DNA of 64,000 bases from contig WGLR01000019.1 of the NCBI GenBank assembly GCA_016125475.1, positions 1 through 64,000 on the forward strand, in the 5' to 3' direction. Source of the stretch: Betaproteobacteria bacterium. GTDB lineage: Bacteria > Pseudomonadota > Gammaproteobacteria > Burkholderiales > Ga0077523. A model generated the notes under the pieces. The model had not been told where the DNA came from. It searched no databases and was given only the letters and a program-made list of their open reading frames with translations. Position numbers and translations under genes: made by a program. Shown piece after piece: positions 37,146 through 46,194 of this stretch. Numbering within the stretch: position 1 is the stretch's first letter; every line of letters starts with the position of its first letter.

Positions 37146-38495
37146 ATGAATCGAGGTGTTGAGGATACCAACGCACACGATGCCCCCGGGATGGGCTCGA
37201 ACGTCATGCCCGCCGCGCGTGCGCGTCAGGTGCTGGCCGCCGTCATCGGCAACGCCCTCGAATGGTACGACTTCGTCATCTTCGGGTTTCTCACCGCCAC
37301 GATCGCGCACCTGTTCTTCCCGAGCACCAGCGAGTACGCGTCCCTCCTGCTTACCACGGCCACATTCGGCGTCGGCTTCTTCATGCGGCCGCTCGGTGCG
37401 ATCGTGCTCGGTGTGTATGCGGACAGGCACGGCCGCAAGGCCGCCCTGCAGATGATCATCGCGCTGATGACGATCGCGATCGGCCTCATCGCGTTTGCGC
37501 CGACCTATGCGGCGATCGGCATCGGTGCACCGATGATCATCGTGTTCGCGCGTCTGCTGCAGGGCTTCGCGACCGGCGGAGAATTCGGCAGCGCGACCTC
37601 GTTCCTGATCGAGACGGCGCCCCCTGGTCGACGGGGGCTCTACGGTTCGCTGCAAATGGTCGGCCAGAGCGTCGCAGCGCTCGGGGGAGCCGTTTCCGGC
37701 GCGCTGCTCATGCGAGGGCTGACGCCGGAGCAGGTCGGGGCGTGGGGCTGGCGCATACCGTTCCTGATCGGCTTGCTCATCGGACCCGTCGGCATGTGGA
37801 TCCGCCGTCACCTCTCCGAGACCGACGAGTTCCTGCGTGCATCCGAAGCGCGCGTTCACGATCGGGATGCGACGATCCCGAGAATGCTCAGGGAACATCT
37901 GCGCGGGGTTCTGGTGAGCTTCGGACTGGTCGTCAGCGGCACCACGACGTATTACGTGGTGCTCGTGTACATGCCGACCTTCGCGAAGACGCAGCTCGGG
38001 ATCGACCTGGGCGACGCGTTCGTCGCCCAGGTGGTCGGCCTCCTGTGCCTGACGGCGGTGATTCCCGTCTGCGGCTGGCTTTCAGATCGCATCGGACGCA
38101 AGCCGCTCATCGTGGTGGCGCTGGTGAGTTACCTGCTTCTGCTCTACCCATTGTTCACGTGGGTGCACGCGAATCCGACCCTCACGACCCTGGCGACGAT
38201 GCAGGCGCTGCTCTGCATCTGCATCGGCATGCTGTTCGGGCCGATCTCCACCGCGCTCGCGGAACAGTTCCCGCCGGGCGTGCGTTCCACCGGACTCGCC
38301 CTCGCGTACAACTTCGCCGTGATGCTCTTCGGCGGGTTCGCCCAGACGATCGTGACCTGGCTGATCCATGCGACCGGTTCGCCGATCGCGGGCGCCTACT
38401 ACGTGATGATGGGGGCAGCGGTCGGCCTCGTGGCGTCGATGTTCCTGGTGGAAGAAAGGCGTGTCCCGAACCCGTCGCGGCGGCCCATCGCGTAG
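37146..38495 (+). CDS. MFS transporter, metabolite:H+ symporter type
   Basis: The 449 residues form 12 predicted membrane segments. The start region (VIGNALEWYDFVIFGF) and ADRHGRKAAL after segment 2 are characteristic of the metabolite:H+ symporter subfamily, which includes ProP, citrate and alpha-ketoglutarate carriers. GWLSDRIGRKPL marks the equivalent loop of the second half. A dicarboxylate, hydroxy acid or betaine is the likely substrate. The divergent neighbour encodes a hydroxyacid dehydrogenase, which supports an acid. Confidence 0.88.
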   Translation: MNRGVEDTNAHDAPGMGSNVMPAARARQVLAAVIGNALEWYDFVIFGFLTATIAHLFFPSTSEYASLLLTTATFGVGFFMRPLGAIVLGVYADRHGRKAALQMIIALMTIAIGLIAFAPTYAAIGIGAPMIIVFARLLQGFATGGEFGSATSFLIETAPPGRRGLYGSLQMVGQSVAALGGAVSGALLMRGLTPEQVGAWGWRIPFLIGLLIGPVGMWIRRHLSETDEFLRASEARVHDRDATIPRMLREHLRGVLVSFGLVVSGTTTYYVVLVYMPTFAKTQLGIDLGDAFVAQVVGLLCLTAVIPVCGWLSDRIGRKPLIVVALVSYLLLLYPLFTWVHANPTLTTLATMQALLCICIGMLFGPISTALAEQFPPGVRSTGLALAYNFAVMLFGGFAQTIVTWLIHATGSPIAGAYYVMMGAAVGLVASMFLVEERRVPNPSRRPIA

Positions 38496-38605
38496 TCTCG
38501 CGAACTCGGTGAACGGCCGACGCGGACTTCACCGACGCATGACCCGGCACCCGTTTCCGGTCTCCTGGCCGGGAGCGTGCCGGCGTGACGGTGGCGCCGG
38601 CGTAC

Positions 38606-41600
38606 TCACCGGTTCGATCGGAGATAGTCGGCGCCTTTGCCCGAATCCAGAAACAGTTCGACTCGCGATCCGGGAGTGACACGGGTTCCCGGCGCCGGTT
38701 GCTGGTCGACGACCGATCCCGGCTCCTTCGTTGCCGCTCCCGTGACACTGCCCTCGAGCCGCTCCTTCTTGAGAGCGGTCAGCGCGCGGTCGAGGGGCTG
38801 ACCCCGCACGTCCGGGACCGTGACGGTCGCAGGCGCTGTCGGGACGTCGAGGAGGACGGCCGTTCCGGATGCGACGGTCGCCCCTGCGCCGGGCTTCTGT
38901 GCGCGAACCACGCCGCCACCATCGGGCGCACCCGGTACCTGCACTTCCAGTCCGATACCGGCGAGTGTCTTGCGGGCCTGGTCGAGCGTCATGCCGGTCA
39001 CGCCGGGGACGGTTACCCGTTTCGGAGGTGCCTTGCCCGACGGACCCGTCGAGCGAGGCACGGTCGCCGGCGCGGACACGACCGAGAACGGCCAGACGTT
39101 GGCCCCTGCGTTCGTCGATGCAACCAGCTGCATTCCGCGCGGCCGGCTTCCGGCCGTGGAACTCCCCGCGGACGGCCCCGCCGCGCCGCCGTGCAGGGCA
39201 TCAGGGGATACGCCCCCGGCGATGGCGAGTCCGACCACATCCTCCCCCGTGTTGATCGGTGGCTCGAGGGCCCGCCCGGAAAACGTGTCCCGGAGATGGA
39301 TGCCTGCCGCCCCGGTCGCCACGGCGAGGACGGTTCCGTCCGGCGAGAACGCGAGCGTCCGCACCACGGCGGCCGCGGTGTTGCCGGTGCCGCGACCGGA
39401 CGTCGCGCCGGAGGATTCCGTGGACGGGAGGCGAAACCTTCCGACGATCGCATCGCTCCGTGAATCCCAGATCTGAACCGATCCGTCCGCCCGGGCGACG
39501 GCGAGCCACCGTCCGCCGGAATCCGCGGCGAGCGCCGTCACGGCGCCATCACCGGGAAGCTCCCGCGAGGATGCCTTCCGCGTCTGTGGCCCGACCACGG
39601 ACACCGTGCCGTCCGGGTATCCGAACACCATCCGGTCCGGATTCGCGACACGGGCGAGATGCGTGACGCCCCTGCGACGGTCGTACGGAAACGAGGGCAG
39701 AGTCCCGCCGTCCTCCTCCCTGAAACGGACCTGTCCGTTCGCACCGAGGCTCGCAAGCGTCGAGTCGTCGTAGAACACGATCTGCGTCACCGGTGCACCC
39801 TGCGGGTCCAGTCTCGACGCAGAGTCAGGCGGTGTGCCCAGGGTCCAGAGCCTGACCGAACCGTCTTCCAGACCCATGGCGAGGCGCGTTTCGCTTTCGC
39901 GCGCGGCCGGCGTTTCCGTGGTAACGGGAGAGCCGGACACGGGCGGCGCTTCAGCCGCAACGGCAGTTCCGAAACCGGGAACGGACCGGGGAGGACGTGC
40001 GTCGGCCGCCGCCGCGGGGGCGGACGGCCTGGCGCGTGCCTGAAACGTCAGCGTCCGCGGCATCGAATCCAGCACGAGGACGAGAGGCGGGCTGTCCGGT
40101 CGCGACAGGTCCCAGAGCCACAGTTTCCGCGCGTCGGTGCCGAGGACGAGATACCTGCCGTCCGGCGACACAGCCAGCGTCCGGGCTTCCTGCGATGGCG
40201 CGGGCGTGCGGACCTCCTGAACGAAACCGTTCCAGGACATCGTGAACGCCACGACCGTCACGGCGATCGAGATCGCGCCGCGTAGCAGTGCCGGCCGGAA
40301 CAGCTTCAGCGAGACGAGGTGTTCCGCGAGGCGCCCCCAGAACGACTTTCGCGGGGGGGCAGGCATGTCGGCGGTCGGGAGGGCTCCTGCACGCGGGAAC
40401 AGTCGCCACCAGTCCCCGGGCGCTTCGACCGACAGACGATCGAGGCTCGCGCCGGACACGAATCCGAGGAATACGGCATCGCGGAGCCTGCTGTTCGAGG
40501 GTTCGGAGGCGAGCAGGTCGCCCGGGGGCGCGTAGGCGGCGACCGAGATGGCGGCCTCGCCGGGCACGCCGGCCCGTCGTGCCATTTCCCCCAGCAGGGT
40601 CGTGAGCTGGTTGCGGACGCGTGCCTCGTCGTTGGGGGCCAGCCGGGTAATCAGCGCCAGACGCAACCAGTCGGGCATGCGGCCGTAGCGAAACCAGGGC
40701 AGACGCGCGAGTCGTGGCAGCATCGAGTCGAACAGGCGTTCGTCGGCACCATCCCCTTCTCCGGCCGGTGCGAGCGCGAGGGTCAGCGCCCATGACAGCT
40801 GCGGGTAGACGGCGCAGGCGCACAGCCACGAGAATCCTTCGGGACCAAGATAGCCTCGCAACTGGCGCAGCAGTCGACCGGCCGTCTCCGGAGCAGGCGC
40901 GTTGGGCGAAAGCCACTGGCGGCCCTCGCCGGTCAGCAGCCCGGGATAGGCACGCGCATAGGGGGCCGGGAACAGACTCTCGATGCGCCACTCACCGGTG
41001 AGGTCCGCATAAGTCCTGATTCCGGCGGCGGTCCAGGGGAGCACGGTGAGCCCCGTGGCAGCCAGTGTCCATTCGCTGCGCGTCCAGTGGGCCGGGGGAG
41101 CCGGGGTGAAGAGCACGCGTCGCGGCCATTCGTTCAACGTGCCCAGCCATGGCGCAGGTTCCCCTGACAACGGGTCGAGGAGGGCACGCGCTTCGCCGAG
41201 GACGACGAGCGTGAAATGATGGTGCGTACCCGCGAGCTCGGTCAGCGGGCGCTGCCGCAGGGAATCCCGTACGCCGCGACACACGCGCGGATCGTCCTCG
41301 AAGTAATACCGCTCGACGGACAGGCCCGCCTGTTCGAGCTGCGTCACCATCGCGTCGGCCAGCCGCGCCTGGTGATCGTCGTGACCATGACGGCCGATCA
41401 GGAAGAGATATTCCGGGAGCTGCTTTCGCGGAAGATAAACAGGGCTCAGCAGCCCGCCGCCGCGGGCCGTCGCCTGGATGGTGCGCTCCACGTGCAGATC
41501 GCGCGCATCTTCGGCGCGCGGTCGCCGCAGGCTGCGCACGAGCCCCCGTGCGACGGGTCGCGCGAAGGCGGAAGGCTGCGCACGCTCGCGCGCGAGCGAC

Positions 41601-42484
41601 ACGATGTCCGGCCTGCGCGACACCGGCATCCGCCTGAGCGCCGCACGGCGTCTGTGTCGCCCGTACCACCAGAGCACGCCGAACACTGCGGCGCCGCTCC
41701 CGAGTCCGGCGCCGAGCGCGGCGCCGACGTTGCGACGGTTCTCGACCCTCGCGGGCTCCGTCGGAGGAACGAAGACGCGCGGTTCCCCGAGGAGATATCG
41801 TTGCGACGCCGGTACGACCGACGTCCGCGTCTGGGCGGGGACCTCGAACCGTAGCACCAGCGGGGATGCCGTGTCGCCGCTCACGTCGAGCGTCGTCGAC
41901 TGGTCCTCGAGCCGGGCTTCCAGAGGAAGCGCCCGGGCATGTCGTGGCACGTGGAGGACGAATCGACCCTCGGCGTCGACCGCAACCGGTGCACCCCGAA
42001 AGCGCAGCCGCGCGGACGCCACGGGATCGACGTTCACGTCGCCGGTCGCATCGACGGTGGCGCGGACGACCAGCCCCTGTATTGCCACCTCGGTGAGCAT
42101 CCACCACAGCGGCCATCCCAGCATCGCGACGATCACCAGTGCGGCGACGAGGGGGCCCGTCAAGAGCAGCAGGAGCCGGCCTGGCCGGATCGGCAGGCCG
42201 CGAGGCAGAGAGGGTTCGATGGGTCGCCCGGGTGCCGCGCCCAGCCAGTCACGCACGATCTCCGGAAACCGGACCTGCTCCTCGGGGGAAGTGCAGAAGA
42301 CGGGCCCCAGCGACGACACGATGGTTCCGACGTTGTCGCCACCGGACGAGCCGTCCAGCACGCGCCCGTGGCGCGCCATGGCGACCAGCAGTTCGTTCGC
42401 GCTGAGGAACTGGCGTGTGTCGACGCGAAAGCCCGCTTCCCGCAGGCGGCCGATCAGCGCCGTCAGGTCGAGGGCCGTGGTCAC
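38606..42484 (-). CDS. large membrane protein with vWA-like domain, WD40 propeller and PASTA domains
   Basis: This is a 1292-residue, multi-domain protein and the last gene of the TIR-MoxR operon. Residues 1-82 resemble the helical N-terminus of CoxE/vWA proteins. Membrane segments lie near 103-128, 253-275 and 733-752. Residues about 355-500 have a vWA-like pattern (EYLFLIGRHGHDDH, then a terminal VLPW), but the metal-binding DxSxS is replaced. A helical region follows, then about six WD40-like repeats (765-1110, for example SPDGRYLVLGTD and DGSVQIWDSRS), then two PASTA domains (about 1155-1280, VPGVTGMTLDQARKTL and VPDVRGQPLDRALTAL). WD40 and PASTA modules bind ligands, so this is a candidate sensor. 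The domain calls are by eye. Confidence 0.7.
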   Translation of the reverse strand: MTTALDLTALIGRLREAGFRVDTRQFLSANELLVAMARHGRVLDGSSGGDNVGTIVSSLGPVFCTSPEEQVRFPEIVRDWLGAAPGRPIEPSLPRGLPIRPGRLLLLLTGPLVAALVIVAMLGWPLWWMLTEVAIQGLVVRATVDATGDVNVDPVASARLRFRGAPVAVDAEGRFVLHVPRHARALPLEARLEDQSTTLDVSGDTASPLVLRFEVPAQTRTSVVPASQRYLLGEPRVFVPPTEPARVENRRNVGAALGAGLGSGAAVFGVLWWYGRHRRRAALRRMPVSRRPDIVSLARERAQPSAFARPVARGLVRSLRRPRAEDARDLHVERTIQATARGGGLLSPVYLPRKQLPEYLFLIGRHGHDDHQARLADAMVTQLEQAGLSVERYYFEDDPRVCRGVRDSLRQRPLTELAGTHHHFTLVVLGEARALLDPLSGEPAPWLGTLNEWPRRVLFTPAPPAHWTRSEWTLAATGLTVLPWTAAGIRTYADLTGEWRIESLFPAPYARAYPGLLTGEGRQWLSPNAPAPETAGRLLRQLRGYLGPEGFSWLCACAVYPQLSWALTLALAPAGEGDGADERLFDSMLPRLARLPWFRYGRMPDWLRLALITRLAPNDEARVRNQLTTLLGEMARRAGVPGEAAISVAAYAPPGDLLASEPSNSRLRDAVFLGFVSGASLDRLSVEAPGDWWRLFPRAGALPTADMPAPPRKSFWGRLAEHLVSLKLFRPALLRGAISIAVTVVAFTMSWNGFVQEVRTPAPSQEARTLAVSPDGRYLVLGTDARKLWLWDLSRPDSPPLVLVLDSMPRTLTFQARARPSAPAAAADARPPRSVPGFGTAVAAEAPPVSGSPVTTETPAARESETRLAMGLEDGSVRLWTLGTPPDSASRLDPQGAPVTQIVFYDDSTLASLGANGQVRFREEDGGTLPSFPYDRRRGVTHLARVANPDRMVFGYPDGTVSVVGPQTRKASSRELPGDGAVTALAADSGGRWLAVARADGSVQIWDSRSDAIVGRFRLPSTESSGATSGRGTGNTAAAVVRTLAFSPDGTVLAVATGAAGIHLRDTFSGRALEPPINTGEDVVGLAIAGGVSPDALHGGAAGPSAGSSTAGSRPRGMQLVASTNAGANVWPFSVVSAPATVPRSTGPSGKAPPKRVTVPGVTGMTLDQARKTLAGIGLEVQVPGAPDGGGVVRAQKPGAGATVASGTAVLLDVPTAPATVTVPDVRGQPLDRALTALKKERLEGSVTGAATKEPGSVVDQQPAPGTRVTPGSRVELFLDSGKGADYLRSNR

Positions 42485-42505
42485 GTCAGCGTCGCCCGGT
42501 ACGGC

Positions 42506-43504
42506 TCACCTGCCGGCAACGAACGAGCGGAGTTCGGCAAGCAGCCCCGGCTGGTCGGCAGGATCCTTGACGAGCGCCCCGAGTCCTTCGACGGCGGCCT
42601 CGCCCGCAGCGCGCAGCGGAGCGCCCGGATCGGCACCGCGCGACAGGATGAACTGCAGCCACTGGATGAGCTCCGCGGGCGAAATGCGGCGTCGCGCGAG
42701 GTTCTCGTTGCGAACCCTGAGAAAGAACGCCGTGGCGTCCGCCATCAGCGGGCTCGCCGTGCCCTGCAGGCGCGGTACACGCAGCAGAAGGATTTCACGG
42801 AGTTCTTCGTCCTCGGGAAACGGGATGTCGTAGTAGATGCACCGACGCAGGAAGGGATCGGGCAGGTTGCGCTCGGAGTTGCTCGTGATGATCACGATCG
42901 GTCTCAGGTCGTCCGGGATGTCGTCACCGCCGACGTGGAGGTTCCCTAGTTCGGGCACGCGGAAATACATGTGCTCGATCTCGTTCAGCAGATCGTTGGG
43001 AAAGTCGCGAGGGGCCTTGTCCACCTCGTCGATCAGGACGACGCTGCGGGTCGGTCCCGTGTACCGGAATTCCGGCGGAACGATGCCGTCCAGACGGTCG
43101 CGGGGCAGGGCGTTCAGGATTGCGCACCCGAGCGCGTTGTACGTCAGGTAGTCGAGGCTGTTCACGCTGCCCCGCAGCTGTGCAGCCTGAAACATGCGCA
43201 GCGTGTCGAAGAGATAGAACAGGTCGCGCGCCATGCTGGACGACTTCGTCTCGAACTTTTCCACGGACGGTGTGGCGACGTGGAGAAGCTTCCGTGCGGC
43301 GAGCTGCCACGCGACGCTGTATGCGAGCTGCGTCTTGCCCGTTCCGGGTTCACCGGTGAGGAGGAGGGGGCGGTTGAGCAGCAGCGCGACGTTGACGGCG
43401 TCGACGAGTCCGGCGTCCGGCCGGTAGCCTGCCGGATCGTAGGGACCGGTGGACGCCGTGGCGCCTGCGAGTGTGAGATCACGAGAGTAGTAGGGGTAGG
43501 TCAT
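42506..43504 (-). CDS. MoxR-type AAA+ ATPase
   Basis: The 332 residues carry one AAA+ domain: Walker A GEPGTGKT (51-58), Walker B VVLIDEVDKA (155-164), sensor 1 TSN with Asn209, and an Arg-finger pair after DPFLRR (about 220-221). It is a MoxR-like chaperone ATPase, which normally works with vWA-domain proteins. The start at 43504 is 23 bases after the TIR stop, and the stop is 21 bases before the start of the vWA-like gene, so all three share one transcript. The role expected is ATP-driven switching of the complex. Confidence 0.9.
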   Translation of the reverse strand: MTYPYYSRDLTLAGATASTGPYDPAGYRPDAGLVDAVNVALLLNRPLLLTGEPGTGKTQLAYSVAWQLAARKLLHVATPSVEKFETKSSSMARDLFYLFDTLRMFQAAQLRGSVNSLDYLTYNALGCAILNALPRDRLDGIVPPEFRYTGPTRSVVLIDEVDKAPRDFPNDLLNEIEHMYFRVPELGNLHVGGDDIPDDLRPIVIITSNSERNLPDPFLRRCIYYDIPFPEDEELREILLLRVPRLQGTASPLMADATAFFLRVRNENLARRRISPAELIQWLQFILSRGADPGAPLRAAGEAAVEGLGALVKDPADQPGLLAELRSFVAGR

Positions 43505-43527
43505 CGGACACTCCGGCAATGATCGGG

Positions 43528-44823
43528 TCAGGCGAACAGGCGCTTCACGCCGTCCACGAAAATGCTCATGTGCAGCTTGTTGTCCGGCGTGCCCGGCGTC
43601 TCGGCGAGAGCCTCGATACGCTCGCACACCTCACGCACGAGCGGCTTCACCTCGGGCATCTGCGTCCAGGTCTTGACGTCCGTCGGCGCGAGGGGATCGA
43701 GTTCGGGGAGCACGCCCTCGAGCGACTGGATGGCCGCGCGCATTTCGGCCGCCTGAGCCTCCTCCGCGTAGGACACGAGCAACCACAGCATCACGGGGTA
43801 TGCGCCGCCGGCCGGTGTGGCCGCGAGATCGACGCCGTCGTCCGTGAGCAGCGCCGACCACGCGTCGACGAAGCCCTTGAAGAGCCCGGGGCCGACGAGC
43901 CTGAAGGCGTTCCAGTCGACGTAGAGGAAAAGGACCGACGGCTGGCGCGCCTGGCGGAAATGCTCGCGCACTTCCGCTTCGGTCGCCCCGATGTCACCGA
44001 TCACGTCCGCCGCGATCGCCCCCGTGAGGGCATCTCGGAACCGGCCGCCCGCCACGTCGCGGCCGTCCCAGCGCAACGGATGGATCGAGACGCCCGTCCC
44101 GCCGCCCGTCATGCCGAGCACTCTGTGCAGCGCCTTCCGATGGGCGAGGCTGTCGAGGAAGCCGCAGTGGTCCTCGGCCTTGTGCCCGAAGAGGATCATC
44201 GCGGGATGTCGGGATTCGGGACGCAGCACCCGGCCGATCCCGCGTTCCTGGCTGACCCTGTCGCACAGCTGGCAGAGAGGCCCGACACGATCGGCCACGG
44301 GCTCCCGACGGGCGGCCGTCGATGCCGGCGTGGCGAGCCAGGCATGCAGCCGGCCCACCAGAAACGCCATGTCGGCGGGCCAGCCGTCTTCCCGGATCTG
44401 CAGGAACTGACGGCGGAAGAACAGCGCGCGCAGTGACGGTGGCAACGCGTCGTCACGGGGCGGCTGCGCACCGCCCATGAGGATCGGCACGACGTGCAGC
44501 GCATCGTCCCGGTCCAGTGCCGTCTCGATCTCTCGCCGCACCCAGTCCTCGGGATCCTGCAGCCGCTCGAGGTTGCGCTCGCTGCCCCACTCGAGTCCGA
44601 TCACGGCCAGAAACACGCGGCAGTCCTCGAGGCCCTGTTCGAGTCGCAGGTCCCAGCGCTGCCCGGGATCGATGGACTCGGGGTTCTGATCGAAGAACAG
44701 GTCGAACTCGTTGTCGAGCTCGCCCTTGAGCGCGATCGCATGAACCTGATCGTCACGACGATAGCTGATGAAGATCGCGGCCAAGTCTTTTCTCGCGTGT
44801 GGTGGGTCCGATGCGCCCGGCAT
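43528..44823 (-). CDS. TIR-domain protein with C-terminal domain, effector of MoxR/vWA operon
   Basis: The protein has 431 residues from the ATG at 44823. Residues 12-165 are a TIR domain: AAIFISYRRDD opens the fold, and DWVRREIETAL contains Glu98 at the position of the NADase glutamate of SARM1 and bacterial TIRs. The rest (about 200-431) begins MILFGHKAEDHC and may be an inactive STAND-like or other effector-associated domain. TIR proteins in bacterial defence cleave NAD+ or make cyclic signals. The region upstream of the start has only a weak promoter candidate (TTGACA at 44937-44932 on the minus strand, with no good -10). Confidence 0.8.
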   Translation of the reverse strand: MPGASDPPHARKDLAAIFISYRRDDQVHAIALKGELDNEFDLFFDQNPESIDPGQRWDLRLEQGLEDCRVFLAVIGLEWGSERNLERLQDPEDWVRREIETALDRDDALHVVPILMGGAQPPRDDALPPSLRALFFRRQFLQIREDGWPADMAFLVGRLHAWLATPASTAARREPVADRVGPLCQLCDRVSQERGIGRVLRPESRHPAMILFGHKAEDHCGFLDSLAHRKALHRVLGMTGGGTGVSIHPLRWDGRDVAGGRFRDALTGAIAADVIGDIGATEAEVREHFRQARQPSVLFLYVDWNAFRLVGPGLFKGFVDAWSALLTDDGVDLAATPAGGAYPVMLWLLVSYAEEAQAAEMRAAIQSLEGVLPELDPLAPTDVKTWTQMPEVKPLVREVCERIEALAETPGTPDNKLHMSIFVDGVKRLFA

Positions 44824-45032
44824 GCGGTCGACACCCGCAAGGATAGCGTTCGGCGCACGCCGGATAAACGCCCGCGGCCGCGCGAGGGGAGCGGACCGAC
44901 GCAAGAGATGAGTGAAAGTCGACCGGGGGCGTGTCAACCCCCGGCAACCGGCTGGATGGATCGAACGCGCTGCCCAGGCAGCGATCGCCACCGGAGGCGG
45001 CGGTGGTCGCATCCGGCCCGCGTCGGCGCCTG

Positions 45033-45743
45033 CTAGAGCATGAGCGGGAGCACGATCCCCTGCACCAGCGCCGCCAGTGCGAGCGCGAGGGCGGCGTAGA
45101 CACCCACCTCGTTGCTGACCTGGTAAGCCCTGGCGGTTCCGATCCCGTGCGCGGTCAGACCGGCAGCGAATCCCCGTGCGTTCCAGTTGCCGAAACGGCA
45201 CAGGTTGAACAGCGGCGTCACGATCACGGCGCCCGTCACGCCGGTGAGCAGTACCGCACACATCGAGATGCTCGGAATGCCTCCGATGCTCTCGCTCACG
45301 GACATCGCCACGGGCGCGGTCGCCGACTTCGGAAGCAGCGACATCGTGATGTCAGCGGGCAATCCCACCAGATGGCAGAGCACCCAGGTGCACCCCACGG
45401 ACACGGACACGCCGACCAGCAGCGCACCCACGACGGGGATCAGCTGCCGTCGCACCGCGGCACCGTGCTCGATGATGGTGACGCCAAGTGCGATCGTGGT
45501 GGGCCCCAGAAGGAAATGAACGAACTGGGCGCCCGCGAAGAACTCCTCGTACGGCGTATTCGTCAGCCAGAGCACGGATCCGAGGAGTACCGACGCCCCC
45601 GCGACGGGGTTGGCCCACGCGGCGCCTGCCGCCGCGTCCTGGAGCCGCCTCGCCATGACCCAGGCACCCAGCGTCAGGACCAGCCAGAGGAGCGGCTTCG
45701 CCTTCAGGAAAACCCACAGGTCGAAGATGGGCGGCGGATTCAT
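45033..45743 (-). CDS. lrgB: LrgB-family membrane protein
   Basis: LrgB/CidB/YohK family, 236 residues with six or seven membrane segments and the conserved LLPKSATAPVAMSVSE stretch. Partner of LrgA/CidA. The pair is implicated in cell death, autolysin regulation or export of small metabolites such as pyruvate and glycolate. The start overlaps the lrgA stop (ATGA), confirming coupling. It is upstream of the TIR operon on the same strand, with a 209-base gap. Confidence 0.88.
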   Translation of the reverse strand: MNPPPIFDLWVFLKAKPLLWLVLTLGAWVMARRLQDAAAGAAWANPVAGASVLLGSVLWLTNTPYEEFFAGAQFVHFLLGPTTIALGVTIIEHGAAVRRQLIPVVGALLVGVSVSVGCTWVLCHLVGLPADITMSLLPKSATAPVAMSVSESIGGIPSISMCAVLLTGVTGAVIVTPLFNLCRFGNWNARGFAAGLTAHGIGTARAYQVSNEVGVYAALALALAALVQGIVLPLML

Positions 45744-46093
45744 TCCGACTCCTTTGCCGTCCAGCGGGACAGGACGGTGAACGTGGCCGCCGTGGCGACC
45801 AGCGTGACCGCGGTCGTCACCACGACGATCCAGGCGACGTGCCAGGCCGCGCCACCCAGGCTGCGCAACTGGAACAGGATGCCGGCGGCAACGGGCACGA
45901 ACATCAGGCCAAGATTCGCGAGCAGCCCCCGGGCGACCTGCTCGCCGGAACTGCCGAGGCGCCCGCCCAGCCCGGCCCACGCGAGGAGGAGCAGGAGTCC
46001 GATGATCGGACCCGGAACGGGCCAGTGCGCGAGATGGGCGATCGCTTCGCCGAAGAGCTGGAACAGCAGCAGCGACATGAATCCTTCGATCAT
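45740..46093 (-). CDS. lrgA: CidA/LrgA-family holin-like membrane protein
   Basis: The 117-residue protein has four hydrophobic segments and the family signature WPVPGPIIGLLLLL, followed by LMFVPVAAGIL. CidA/LrgA proteins are holin-like and function with the paired CidB/LrgB. The ATG at 46093 is preferred because the frame upstream to 46318 lacks membrane character. It leads the lrgAB pair. Confidence 0.88.
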   Translation of the reverse strand: MIEGFMSLLLFQLFGEAIAHLAHWPVPGPIIGLLLLLAWAGLGGRLGSSGEQVARGLLANLGLMFVPVAAGILFQLRSLGGAAWHVAWIVVVTTAVTLVATAATFTVLSRWTAKESE

Positions 46094-46194
46094 GCGTGAG
46101 ACTCCTTGAGAGGGTATCTGCCCGGAGCCGGCAGCGACGCCGGTGGGCCGTCGGCGACTCGCCGCAGGTACTGTCGTGACCGGAACTTCACGCG

